Source: a virus
Length of the DNA stretch: 41,694 bases
Virus record (IMG/VR): IMGVR_UViG_3300010430_000153
Location: 1-41,694 of that record
Reading direction: 5' to 3' (one strand)
The number at the start of each line of letters is the position of its first letter. Position 1 is the stretch's first letter. Made by a program: the position numbers and the translations under genes. The notes beneath the pieces were generated by a model that saw nothing but the letters and a program-made list of their open reading frames with translations, did no database searches and was not told where the DNA came from. This document shows positions 31,056 through 38,555 of this stretch, piece after piece.

Positions 31056-32854
31056 AGGATCCTCGCCAATGGCTTGTTCACGACCTGAACCCCTCCTCCG
31101 GCGAGCAGTCCCGCGAACGCCATGATCGCCGCCACAATGCCGTCGATCGTCTGCCGGCCGCCGGACTTCGGCTTCACCGGACGGATGTTTCCGTTCGGGT
31201 CCGGCTTCACCTGAACGTGGCCGGCCTGCCAAGTCAGGATCGGGTTGTTGTGCCGAATCTTCCCGGCGATCACCCGACGCTCGAACTCGGCGGTCGGCTC
31301 GGCGAAGTTCACGATCGTCTGCCGGAACTCCACGCGGGGGACGCCGGTGCCCTCCTCGATCACGGTCCCGTCGCGGCTGACGACACCCTGCTCGAGCGTC
31401 TGCGTCGTCTCCTCGGCGTGCCAAGGGTCGTACAGCAGGGACTGCACGTCGAACCGCTCGCAGTCCTCGCGGAAGACGCTGCGGACGAATCCGTAGTCGA
31501 TCACGTCGCCGGGGGTGAGGTGCAGGCCGCCCCGTTTCTGCCAATCGTCCCACCCGGGGAGGTCGCTGTAGAGCTTCGCACGAGTCGTCGGGAGGAAGAA
31601 CCGGGCGATCAGCCGCACGACTTCGGCATCATCGTCGTCACCAAAGGCGTAGACCAACGCCGAGAAGTCGCGGGTCTTCGAGAGGTCCAGAGCCGCGACG
31701 CATGGCTGCCCGGCCAGGTCGTCGTCGGTGACACTCGGGTCGTGCCCCTTCGCCCAGTCCGACGAGTTCAGCCACGGGTTCGAGCCGCTCTGCCAGACGT
31801 TCAACCGGTACTTCTTGAAGAGCGAGAAGGCGGACGTCGACGACTTCGATCGCTGGTAGTCGGCCAGGTACTCGGCCGGGTTGACCGTGTGCCCCATCGC
31901 CGGGTTCGCCATTCGCCCGTAGTTCAACGGGTCGGCCTCGATCTCGGCGTCGCTCACGTCCTGCGGGGCCGCGTAGATCGCCACGAAGAGCTGCTCGTCG
32001 ACGACCTGACCACGCTCGACGAGCAGGGCGTGGTCGAACCGTTCCTTGCCGTACGAGTCCGGGTTGTCGCCGGCGGTCGAGACCTCGATGTGCAGCGGCT
32101 CCGATCGCGAGATGCCGGCCCGGTCGACGCGGTTCGCGAGGTTGCGGTCGACGACGTGGAGTTCGTCGATCAGCACGGAGCCGTTCAGCCCCTCCTTAGA
32201 CTCCTGCGTCCGCTCGTTGGCCGACGACAGCGGCTGCAGGAACGAGAGCGATGGCCCGTGAGTGATCCGCATCAGATTGCGGTTGATCGTGCACTCGGCC
32301 GAGAGTTCGGGGGACTGCTCGACCATCTTCACCGCGTGCTGTCCGACGATGTCTCTGACTTGGTTGCCGTCCTTCGCCGCCGGGAACACCTTCTGCCCGG
32401 GCTCACCGTCCCCGCACAGCAGGTACAAGCCCGTGGCCGCGAGCGTCGGGCTCTTCTTGTTCTTCTTCGCGACGAACACGATCGCTTGGCGGAACCGGCG
32501 GACCTCTCGCTTCCAGAAGTCGTCGTCTCGCACCCAGCCGAAGAGACGCATCGCGAACTCGAACTGCCAGTCGAGGGCGTGCCCGGCGGCCGCGCACTCA
32601 GCGTGCGACGCAGCTCGATCACGCAGGGCCTCGAGGCCTGCGTTGAAGTCGGCCGGGATCGGCCACTCGGCGTCGCACTCGGCGCAGCCACGCAGCCGCA
32701 GCGGCTCGCCGGCGTGCTCGCCCTCGTACAGACGGCAGTGCCGTTCGATCCACCAGACCGTCCACAGGCCTCGATCGACGTCGAACCGGCAACCGTTCGC
32801 CGCCGCCGCCTCGTCGGACGGGTTGCGGATCCAAGACTTGGTGATCTCGTCCAT
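31052..32854 (-). CDS. terL: terminase large subunit
   Basis: The product has 600 residues. The ATPase domain has a Walker-A-like AKKNKKSPT (129-137) and Walker B SVLIDELHVV (226-235, D230-E231). The nuclease domain has ALDLSKTRDF and further acidic residues. It packages DNA into the prohead. An N-terminal part with several cysteines (GCAECDAEW) is a little unusual. It follows TerS by three bases. Confidence 0.92.
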   Translation of the reverse strand: MDEITKSWIRNPSDEAAAANGCRFDVDRGLWTVWWIERHCRLYEGEHAGEPLRLRGCAECDAEWPIPADFNAGLEALRDRAASHAECAAAGHALDWQFEFAMRLFGWVRDDDFWKREVRRFRQAIVFVAKKNKKSPTLAATGLYLLCGDGEPGQKVFPAAKDGNQVRDIVGQHAVKMVEQSPELSAECTINRNLMRITHGPSLSFLQPLSSANERTQESKEGLNGSVLIDELHVVDRNLANRVDRAGISRSEPLHIEVSTAGDNPDSYGKERFDHALLVERGQVVDEQLFVAIYAAPQDVSDAEIEADPLNYGRMANPAMGHTVNPAEYLADYQRSKSSTSAFSLFKKYRLNVWQSGSNPWLNSSDWAKGHDPSVTDDDLAGQPCVAALDLSKTRDFSALVYAFGDDDDAEVVRLIARFFLPTTRAKLYSDLPGWDDWQKRGGLHLTPGDVIDYGFVRSVFREDCERFDVQSLLYDPWHAEETTQTLEQGVVSRDGTVIEEGTGVPRVEFRQTIVNFAEPTAEFERRVIAGKIRHNNPILTWQAGHVQVKPDPNGNIRPVKPKSGGRQTIDGIVAAIMAFAGLLAGGGVQVVNKPLARIL

Positions 32855-32857
32855 CGG

Positions 32858-33301
32858 TCACCCCCGCTTCCGAGTGGCGACGCCAGACTTCTGCTTTGGC
32901 TCGACCTTCAGCCGGGCCCGGTCGCTCGGGGTGAGACCGAACCGTGAGGCAATCCCGTCGAACTCGCCCCAGGCAGTCTTCGTGGCGAGGAGCAACTGCC
33001 GGTAGTACGGGTTCGAGGCCGCCGTGCGGTCGCACTCCTTCGCGGCCTTCTTGTACCGCTTGAACCACTGGCACATCTCCGCCAACTCGACCGCGTCCCG
33101 CTCGGTCGCGACGCCCGACTCGACGAGACCCGGAACGATCGCGTCCCACAGCTTCTTCGCGTCGCCGGCCAACTCCTTCGGACGCTCGGGAGTGCCCGGG
33201 GAGGCGACGATCGCAGCAGGATCACCGTGGCGATCGCGGCGGTGCGTACCGTCCGCGATGTGCAGGATCGCCGGCTTCGGTTTCGGTCCCCGGGTTGCCA
33301 T
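32858..33301 (-). CDS. terS: terminase small subunit, P27 family
   Basis: The product has 147 residues. The N-terminal TRGPKPKPAILHIADGTHR is the P27-family start; a helical middle (LWDAIVPGLVESG, EMCQWFKRYKKA) follows, and the C-terminus is basic. It would bind the packaging site. The ATG at 33299-33301 is preferred to one at 33317-33319 because it starts the conserved motif. Confidence 0.85.
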   Translation of the reverse strand: MATRGPKPKPAILHIADGTHRRDRHGDPAAIVASPGTPERPKELAGDAKKLWDAIVPGLVESGVATERDAVELAEMCQWFKRYKKAAKECDRTAASNPYYRQLLLATKTAWGEFDGIASRFGLTPSDRARLKVEPKQKSGVATRKRG

Positions 33302-33403
33302 GATTCGCCAGTTACCCAACTTCAGAATGTGCCAGAAAATGCGCGCCGGTGCACGCGGTTGCCAGCCGGGGGCACCCTAGGGATTCCACCCCCCCCCCTC
33401 CCT

Positions 33404-33462
33404 CTGGTCGCCCATCGACCAACCGGCCTCTCCCCGCCGTCATGCTGGTCGCTCATCGACCA
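33404..33462. repeat. two near-identical palindromic repeats in the HNH-TerS gap (cos/packaging site candidate)
   Basis: CTGGTCGCCCATCGACCA (33404-33421) and CTGGTCGCTCATCGACCA (33445-33462) match at 17 of 18 positions. Each contains inverted arms TGGTCG and CGACCA. The second overlaps the end of the HNH gene. A C-rich tract lies just before the first (33387-33403). A gap between HNH and TerS often holds the packaging site. Confidence 0.6.
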
Positions 33463-33764
33463 CTCGCCGTCTTCCTGCTGTGGCACGTGTGGCACAGCGT
33501 CTCGCAGTTGTCCTCGTCGAAGAACAATGCCGGGTCTCCTCGGTGCGGTGTCTTGTGATCGACGTGGGCCTCCCTACCGTCGACCGCGTTCAGCGTCCCC
33601 TCTCGCAGGCACTCTTGGCAGAGGTGGCAGTCCCGCTCGAGCACGGCCGGCCTGATGCGGTCTCGCCAATCCCTGCTGTCGTACAGCCGTGAGCCGTCCG
33701 CCCGATCGCTGGGCTTCGGTGCGGGTCCCTTCCTCGCTCCGAATGTCGCCGGCTTGGTTGGCAT
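33453..33764 (-). CDS. HNH endonuclease
   Basis: The product has 103 residues. It has CHLCQEC, then AHVDHKTP (the first catalytic H/D), then NCETLCHTCHSRK, the HNH zinc-binding fold. HNH proteins beside terminases assist in packaging cleavage. The ATG at 33762-33764 overlaps the upstream stop by one base. The N-terminus is basic. Confidence 0.88.
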   Translation of the reverse strand: MPTKPATFGARKGPAPKPSDRADGSRLYDSRDWRDRIRPAVLERDCHLCQECLREGTLNAVDGREAHVDHKTPHRGDPALFFDEDNCETLCHTCHSRKTASGR

Positions 33765-34033
33765 CACACGTACCTCACCACTGGCTCGCTCTCTTCGACG
33801 TGGACGTGCTCGCACCCCTCCTGCCGCAGCCGCTCGATGATGGCGTCGACCGTCGAGCAACTTGCCTCGATCTCGATGACGACGCCCGGCTCGGTGAGTC
33901 CCCGCCAGATGCCGGTCGTGGCGTGCACCGTGGCTCCGTGGTTGCCGATGGTGCCGGCGACCAGATCGGCGATCGAGGCCTCTCTGGTCTCGTCCCATTC
34001 GGGGTGCGATGCTCGGAGCACGTAGGTCGTCAT
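33764..34033 (-). CDS. hypothetical protein downstream of the thioredoxin
   Basis: An 89-residue alpha/beta protein with a beta core (GVVIEIEASCSTVDAIIERLRQEG), not recognised. The ATG overlaps the thioredoxin stop (ATGA), and its stop overlaps the HNH start. No signal peptide. It could be part of the cassette above or of the terminase module. Confidence 0.6.
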   Translation of the reverse strand: MTTYVLRASHPEWDETREASIADLVAGTIGNHGATVHATTGIWRGLTEPGVVIEIEASCSTVDAIIERLRQEGCEHVHVEESEPVVRYV

Positions 34034-34671
34034 TTCCCCTCGCACCATCGGCGTGCGATCGAGTTGAATCCCGTCGTGCGGGACGTCGGGCGACCGTTCG
34101 CGTCGAGCTTCACGACGAACGGGATCGACCCGCCGCGGAACCCGTACGTCTTCTCGGCGGTCGCACGCTGGGTGGGGTCGTCCACGTCGAGGTAGACGTA
34201 CGGCGTGCCCGACTGCTCGGCGAGTCTCTTCGCCCCTTGGCAGGGTGGGCACCACGACGCCCCGATGATCGCGACGACCGGCTTCGGCTTCTCGGTCACC
34301 CCTTCGGTAACGTGCCGCTCGGTGTGGAGTTTGTCCATCTGCGATCGCGTGAGCCCCGCAGTCTGCGAGCGGGGGACGCCGTGGTCGCGAACGAGGTGCT
34401 CCCGGTACTCCGCGTCGCTCCCCTCGAATCGCCAGTCCTCCCCGGTGGTCTCGGCCGTCTCGGCCGCGGGATTGAGCTTCGCGAGTGCCTTCTCGAGTTC
34501 GGCGATCCGGGCTTCGAGCTTCGCGATCTCGTCCAGCCGGCACCGGCACTCGACGTAGGGGCCGCCCTTGCCGCAGCCGCAACCCTCGCGGACGGCCGGC
34601 GGCGGGTCGGTGAACACCCAACCGTCCGCGAGTGCGGGGGTGCAGCAGAGCAGGATCAAGATTGTTCGCAT
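34030..34671 (-). CDS. secreted thioredoxin-fold protein with CPPC active site
   Basis: The product has 213 residues. Residues 1-16 (MRTILILLCCTPALA) look like a signal peptide. A cysteine-rich segment (CGCGKGGPYVECRC) and a coiled coil (about 46-68) follow. The C-terminal thioredoxin domain has ASWCPPCQGAK (C141, C144) and cis-proline IP184. It would catalyse disulfide exchange outside the cytoplasm. It ends 4 bases before the next gene by ATGA overlap. It follows a papain-like peptidase and another thioredoxin-like secreted protein. Confidence 0.8.
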   Translation of the reverse strand: MRTILILLCCTPALADGWVFTDPPPAVREGCGCGKGGPYVECRCRLDEIAKLEARIAELEKALAKLNPAAETAETTGEDWRFEGSDAEYREHLVRDHGVPRSQTAGLTRSQMDKLHTERHVTEGVTEKPKPVVAIIGASWCPPCQGAKRLAEQSGTPYVYLDVDDPTQRATAEKTYGFRGGSIPFVVKLDANGRPTSRTTGFNSIARRWCEGK

Positions 34672-34680
34672 CGGTCTCTC

Positions 34681-35520
34681 CTATGCGGCCGTCGCCGGGA
34701 CGGCCTTGACGGTGTGGACCGCAACTCCCTCCTCGAAATACTTCTTGGAGCCGAACTGGCGACCGTAGCCACCGTCCCCCCACGACTCGCGCCATGAGTT
34801 CTCCAACTCGTTCCCGATCTCGCCGTTCCGTCCGATCACAGGGTCCGTGAGCATGACGGCGTGGCCCCAGTGCATTTGCCCGACGCAGACGGGGATGTCG
34901 CAGACCATGCAGCAGATCGCCTCCCACCACGCTTCCTCTTTGTCCTTCCGGGCGTCGAGGTCGACGAACTCGGTCGGGACGTAGAGCTTGCGGTCGGCCA
35001 GCACGCCGGGGGCGTCCATGCGGCCCCGGTCGCGGTCGTAGTCCGGCCAGTGTTCGGACGTCGCGACGCCGTTCTTCGCGGCCCATTCGAGCCACTTCGT
35101 CGGCCACCCGCCGCGGTTCGCGAAGTTCACGATCGGGGCACAGACGGACGCGGGCGAGAGCGAGACGAACGGCATCCCCATCGCGACGATCCGGGTCTCG
35201 ACGGCCGACGCGGCGCAGAACCCCCAGCAGAACCCGATTCCGTTCTGGTTCTTGATCTTCCGACCGCCGAGCTTGATCTTGTCCCGCAACCGGTTCCCCG
35301 TCCGCTCCCGCTCTTCGATCCGCTCCTTCACTTCCTTCTCGGTCAGGAGCGGGAGCGTGAACGGCTTCGCCCCCTCGAACCCGCAGAACGGGATCTCGTC
35401 GAAGTCGCGGGGCTCGTCGTAGCCCTTCGAGAATCCGTCCGCCGACAACAACCCATTCGGCGTCGAGTCGTCGAAGGTGGCCGCCTGCATCGCGGGAGAA
35501 GCGGGGGAGTGGTAGGTCAT
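34681..35520 (-). CDS. papain-like cysteine peptidase (C1 family)
   Basis: The product has 279 residues. Q92 and C98 occur in NQNGIGFCWGF, the family's active-site segment; H220 is in MHWGHAVM and N241 in LENSWRESWGDGGYG. All four papain catalytic residues are in order. Residues 1-90 may be a propeptide. No signal peptide is seen, so export would need another route, for instance a holin. In phages such enzymes are rare. The ATG overlaps the upstream stop (ATGA). Confidence 0.85.
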   Translation of the reverse strand: MTYHSPASPAMQAATFDDSTPNGLLSADGFSKGYDEPRDFDEIPFCGFEGAKPFTLPLLTEKEVKERIEERERTGNRLRDKIKLGGRKIKNQNGIGFCWGFCAASAVETRIVAMGMPFVSLSPASVCAPIVNFANRGGWPTKWLEWAAKNGVATSEHWPDYDRDRGRMDAPGVLADRKLYVPTEFVDLDARKDKEEAWWEAICCMVCDIPVCVGQMHWGHAVMLTDPVIGRNGEIGNELENSWRESWGDGGYGRQFGSKKYFEEGVAVHTVKAVPATAA

Positions 35521-36344
35521 CGCTTGAACCGTTCGAGGACTTCGATCATCCCGTCGACCGTGTCGGGGACGGGGCCGCTCCACCCGGCAACACCATTCGA
35601 GACGGCCATCCACGGCATCGTGTTCGCGGACGACTTCGCTTTCGCGAACCCCTCCTGCCAGAACTTGTGGACCCCCGAGACGTCCGTGTCTTTGTCGAAC
35701 ACGCGGAACGCTCGTCCGGTTCCATCCTTCGCCGCGTTCTCGGCGATCCACTTCCGGGTCCGGACCGACGTGTATGCGTCGAGTTGCCCGACCGGGATCG
35801 AATGCCGGTTCATGTCGTCTTCGAGGATCAGGACCGCGACCCCGTCGAACGGGAAGTCCGGGTTGGGTTTCGGGTCCGGCTTCGGATCGGGCTTCGGGTC
35901 CGGCTTGGGCTCGGGATCCGGCTTCGGGTCGATCTCGCCAACCGTGACGATGTGCCCCGCGATCGCGATCCCGGTCGAATCCGACACCGCGAGCGTGACC
36001 CGGTACACCCCCGGACATGACGACAGGATCAGTGTCCGGCCGTCCGCGGACGTCCACCAGAGAAGCGTGCTCGACGGCGGGGGCGGCGCGACATCGAACC
36101 CGGCGCGGCGCAGAACCGCGATCGCCTCCGCGTACTCTTCGGGCGTCTGGCGACGGCCCGGTACCTTCACGCCGGACGTGTCGACCGACCACGCGACGTG
36201 GTCGCCCTCCCCGGTTGCGTCCAGTTGGACCAACGGCCCGACCGGGGCTTCCCGCGGCCCCTCGATGATCGCGGACGGGTCGCCATAGGCCGTGGAGGCC
36301 ACGGACGCGACCATGAGGGCGAGCAGCAGGGGGAAACGAGTCAC
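35517..36344 (-). CDS. secreted protein with PKD-like and thioredoxin-like domains
   Basis: The product has 275 residues. Residues 1-21 are a signal peptide (FPLLLALMVASVASTAYG). A beta-sandwich-like segment follows (about 25-135), then a KPDP linker (139-163). The C-terminal 110 residues (VAVLILEDDMNRHSIP, MPWMAVSNG) resemble a thioredoxin fold with a cis-proline but without CxxC. It may bind rather than reduce a partner. The GTG overlaps the 33-residue gene (GTGA). Confidence 0.65.
   Translation of the reverse strand: MTRFPLLLALMVASVASTAYGDPSAIIEGPREAPVGPLVQLDATGEGDHVAWSVDTSGVKVPGRRQTPEEYAEAIAVLRRAGFDVAPPPPSSTLLWWTSADGRTLILSSCPGVYRVTLAVSDSTGIAIAGHIVTVGEIDPKPDPEPKPDPKPDPKPDPKPNPDFPFDGVAVLILEDDMNRHSIPVGQLDAYTSVRTRKWIAENAAKDGTGRAFRVFDKDTDVSGVHKFWQEGFAKAKSSANTMPWMAVSNGVAGWSGPVPDTVDGMIEVLERFKR
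35856..35930. repeat. tandem 12-base repeats encoding the KPDP linker
   Basis: Degenerate GGCTTCGGGTCC-type units repeat through the codons for residues 139-163 of the secreted protein and give a rigid Pro-rich linker. It is a coding repeat, not a CRISPR: there are no unique spacers. Confidence 0.8.
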
Positions 36345-36442
36345 TCGAACGCCTCTCGAATCAGGAACAGCAGCACCCACAACGCCCAAGCCGCGACTCC
36401 GACGAGGAGCCACGGCCAAGAGGGGCGGGGTTCGCGGTTCAC
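36341..36442 (-). CDS. 33-residue single-span membrane microprotein
   Basis: The GTG at 36440-36442 overlaps the stop of the 112-residue gene (GTGA), and the TGA at 36341-36343 overlaps the next GTG in the same way. The protein has a short polar start (NREPRPS), one hydrophobic helix (WPWLLVGVAAWALWVLLFLI) and a charged end (REAFE). Dual coupling and the membrane helix support a true gene. It could be a holin, antiholin or spanin-like factor; unproven. Confidence 0.65.
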   Translation of the reverse strand: MNREPRPSWPWLLVGVAAWALWVLLFLIREAFE

Positions 36443-36777
36443 GCGACCTTGCCGAGAAACCCGAGCATCTTCGCGAGTTGCAGGATCAGCAGGACCGTCT
36501 CGACGATCCCCTCCGGCTTGTCGCCGTCGGCCTGCAGGGCGCAGCGACTCTCGATCTCGGCCGCGAGTTCCTCCTTCGACGTGAACGCCGGGAGGTCGTC
36601 GATCCCGGCCCCGAACCCCTCGTCGAGCGAGTTGCCCGCATACCCCGCCACGTACGCGACGTCGATCAGGGACTCGGAGCGGGCTTCGGTCAGGACCGTC
36701 CCGTTCGTGGTGTTGCGGGCGAGATTCAGGCCGTGCGTGAACGCGAGGGCCTGCGTGAAGTGGGGGTCGTGTGCCAT
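36439..36777 (-). CDS. hypothetical protein in the lysis-like cassette
   Basis: A 112-residue soluble protein, alpha-rich (TQALAFTHGLNLARNT, DVAYVAGYAGNSLDEG), ending with an amphipathic or hydrophobic helix (VETVLLILQLAKMLGFLG). It is not recognised. The ATG lies four bases after the upstream stop. The C-terminal helix may contact the membrane. Confidence 0.6.
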   Translation of the reverse strand: MAHDPHFTQALAFTHGLNLARNTTNGTVLTEARSESLIDVAYVAGYAGNSLDEGFGAGIDDLPAFTSKEELAAEIESRCALQADGDKPEGIVETVLLILQLAKMLGFLGKVA

Positions 36778-36781
36778 TGCC

Positions 36782-37045
36782 TCAATCTCCGTGGTGTGAG
36801 GTGCGCTTGTGGATTTCGGCGAGCAGCGAAGATTGCTCCTCGAGGATGTGCGTCTGCCGCTCGAGGGCTTCCGTCTGCCGGACGTCGTTGGTCTTGAGCG
36901 TGTCGACCAGCCCGCAGTGGGCGTCAACGACGCGGTCGGCACGGGGAGACGCCCATAGGAGCACCTTGCGAATCGCCAGACCGACCAAGAGCAGCAACGC
37001 CCACGCTGGGCCTTGCGACGCGAGTTGTGTGACGAGTGATTCCAT
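36782..37045 (-). CDS. membrane-anchored coiled-coil protein, holin-like
   Basis: The 87-residue product has one N-terminal membrane segment (PAWALLLLVGLAIRKVLLW) followed by a coiled coil (DTLKTNDVRQTEALERQ, ILEEQSSLLAEIHK). It is the first gene after the terminator at 37058-37092, so it opens the late operon. Layout and place resemble phage holins or spanin-type proteins, but no family match is certain. Confidence 0.6.
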   Translation of the reverse strand: MESLVTQLASQGPAWALLLLVGLAIRKVLLWASPRADRVVDAHCGLVDTLKTNDVRQTEALERQTHILEEQSSLLAEIHKRTSHHGD

Positions 37046-37057
37046 CGGCCCGATACG

Positions 37058-37092
37058 AAAAAAGGCCGCGGACCCACACGGGGTTCGCGGCC
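37058..37092 (-). terminator. intrinsic terminator ending the early operon
   Basis: On the minus strand GGCCGCG and CGCGGCC (37086-37092 and 37064-37070) pair with an inner ACCC/GGGT extension and a short loop, directly followed by TTTTTT (37063-37058). It is the clearest intrinsic terminator in the window. It lies between the 51-residue gene and the first late gene, only 12 bases before the latter's start. Confidence 0.9.
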
Positions 37093-37133
37093 GGGATGCT
37101 TCGGCGATTGAGAGGCGGGCTCCGCCTCGTATG

Positions 37134-37289
37134 TCAGCCCTCAGTTTCGCACGCCGGTTGCCTTTGGTCAACGTCTTCCCGCGGGACGACCGTGAAGACG
37201 ACGCGCCCCGACTCGTCAACCGTGGACTCCAGTCGCTCGGTCTTGGGGTTCCACCTCAGCCGCTTGGGCCTCCGCTGCCCGTCGCTCAT
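37134..37289 (-). CDS. hypothetical basic protein, last early gene
   Basis: A 51-residue protein with a basic N-terminus (SDGQRRPKRLRWNPKTERL) and a short beta-rich second half (GRVVFTVVPREDV). It is not recognised. The ATG at 37287-37289 is preferred because GGAGG lies 7 bases upstream. The terminator follows at 37092. Confidence 0.6.
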   Translation of the reverse strand: MSDGQRRPKRLRWNPKTERLESTVDESGRVVFTVVPREDVDQRQPACETEG

Positions 37290-37341
37290 TCGCCTTCCTC
37301 CGTGATAGAACCCCGCCAACCGCACGCCTTCGGCGCGTTTC

Positions 37342-37533
37342 TCATCGCTTCGTGATAGCCGCCCGCAGCCGGTCCACCTCGTCCAGCAGTGCGAGCACGG
37401 TCGGCGGGTCGAACCGCTCAGAGAATCTCGACCACTCGTTGGCTGTCTTGTACTCGCACGATGAGTCCTCCCACCTGATTTCTGGCGCCTCCTTCACCGC
37501 CTCCGCGATTCGCCGTAGCTCCTTCGTGTCCAT
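37342..37533 (-). CDS. small phage protein (Ead/Ea22-like C-terminus)
   Basis: A 63-residue protein with DPPTVLALLDEVDRLRA at the end, a motif shared with Ead/Ea22-like phage proteins. The rest is charged. The ATG at 37531-37533 (or the GTG one codon upstream) overlaps the RusA stop. Function unknown. Confidence 0.55.
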   Translation of the reverse strand: MDTKELRRIAEAVKEAPEIRWEDSSCEYKTANEWSRFSERFDPPTVLALLDEVDRLRAAITKR

Positions 37534-37973
37534 CACGCTCCCTCCCCGTACTCGTCCACGGTCAACTCGACGTGCGGGGATTCGTCACCCGCCGCGTACC
37601 ACCGCTCCACAGTCGCTCGCACAATCTGCCCGTCGTCCCGCCACGCCACGCCGTTGAGCGCATCGCATACGCTTTTTCCGAGATTGTCCCAATCGTTGCG
37701 ACTCGACGTGTACGGCTCGCGTGGCATCGGGCGCGTCTTCCACACCAGACGACCAGGACGGGGCATCACGAACACCGCACGCAGCGTCAACGGCCCCTCG
37801 AGCGGTGCCCCGGTGTGGACCTCCCGCCATGCGTGTGCGACGGTCGCGCGGAATGCGTGGACGGGGTGATTGTTGTGCGGTCCCGCCATGCGTGCCTTGC
37901 CGTTGCCGCCCTGCACGGCGCGGGGTCGCGGTTGGGCGACCGGGACGGCGGGGATGTAGACGCCAATTCTCAC
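37533..37973 (-). CDS. rusA: RusA-family Holliday junction resolvase
   Basis: The product has 146 residues. RNDWDNLGKSVCDALNG (D94, D96, K100, D104) and WRDDGQIV (D113, D114) are the catalytic acidic residues and lysine of RusA. The enzyme cuts Holliday junctions from recombination or packaging branches. The GTG at 37971-37973 has GAGG upstream. It fits the exonuclease and annealing proteins of the early operon. Confidence 0.88.
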   Translation of the reverse strand: MRIGVYIPAVPVAQPRPRAVQGGNGKARMAGPHNNHPVHAFRATVAHAWREVHTGAPLEGPLTLRAVFVMPRPGRLVWKTRPMPREPYTSSRNDWDNLGKSVCDALNGVAWRDDGQIVRATVERWYAAGDESPHVELTVDEYGEGA

Positions 37974-37985
37974 GACGGCACCTCG

Positions 37986-38174
37986 TTAGTTGAGTCGCAC
38001 TTGCTCCGAGTCCGGGAGCATCAACCGATGCCGCTGCCCTCGCTGCCACTCGTTCTCCGCAATCATCCCTTCGACGTGCCCGACTGCGTGCCCGTGGTCG
38101 TAGCCCTTCGCGTACCCGACGAAGACGCCGAGCCCGTAGGCTGCCAACGCCGACGCAATCCAAATCGCTGCCAT
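37986..38174 (-). CDS. small membrane protein
   Basis: The 62-residue product has one N-terminal hydrophobic helix (MAAIWIASALAAYGLGVFVGYAKG) and a charged, His-containing C-terminus. The ATG at 38172-38174 has GAGGTGACG upstream. It is not recognised. Confidence 0.6.
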   Translation of the reverse strand: MAAIWIASALAAYGLGVFVGYAKGYDHGHAVGHVEGMIAENEWQRGQRHRLMLPDSEQVRLN

Positions 38175-38384
38175 CACGTCGTCACCTCCTCTCGTTGAGC
38201 CACCCACGCGGACGCGGCGGCGTAGATGGCGGTGGGGAACCCCGTATGCCGACTTTTCCTTCAATGCCACCGTTCGTCATCCATCCACGGAAGACGTTCC
38301 GTGGGACGCTATCGACTCACGCACTCGTCCTCCGCGCGCAACGCCCCCCACCCGCACCGCAGTTTCTAGGGCTGCAATCGCTCG
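38175..38384. other. intergenic region with perfect 8-bp hairpin
   Basis: CCACGGAA (38285-38292) and TTCCGTGG (38297-38304) pair around GACG. No T-run follows on either strand. On the minus strand, before the next gene, one frame reads TGFPTAIYAAASAWVAQRE without a start and ends in TGATG, which looks like the remnant of a gene. No complete gene is supported here. Confidence 0.45.
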
Positions 38385-38555
38385 TCAGATTTGGGCATTC
38401 AACGAGTCCTCACCCTCCGGGTAAGTGGGCCGCGCTGCCCCGTGAATGTGGCGGGTGCAGCGGTCTCCCCCGTGTTGTCGTGCACCCGTTTCGCCGCAGC
38501 GTCGGTAGGGGCACCAGTACCGTTCACCCAACGGAGGGCTATCAGCCGGGATCAC
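38385..38555 (-). CDS. putative small cysteine/histidine protein
   Basis: A 56-residue ORF from the GTG at 38553-38555, which overlaps the upstream stop (GTGA), as usual in this genome. It contains YWCPYRRCGETG and DRCTRHIHG, three cysteines and two histidines that could bind zinc. It is followed by the 210-base gap. No strong ribosome binding site lies at ideal spacing, so it is uncertain. Confidence 0.45.
   Translation of the reverse strand: MIPADSPPLGERYWCPYRRCGETGARQHGGDRCTRHIHGAARPTYPEGEDSLNAQI

Noticed and set aside
31217-32947. Long plus-strand open frame (576 residues)
   Set aside because: Antisense shadow of the terminase large subunit; no motifs and no RBS.
35856-35930. Short tandem repeats resembling a CRISPR array
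   Set aside because: The units are contiguous 12-base coding repeats for KPDP with no spacers.
34861-36288. Long plus-strand open frame (475 residues)
   Set aside because: Antisense to the papain-like and secreted genes; its regular Gly-rich stretch is only the complement of the KPDP linker repeats.
36439-37077. Longer forms of late genes reading upstream (212 and 145 residues)
   Set aside because: They would run through the terminator or neighbouring genes in other frames; the internal starts have proper RBS or coupling.
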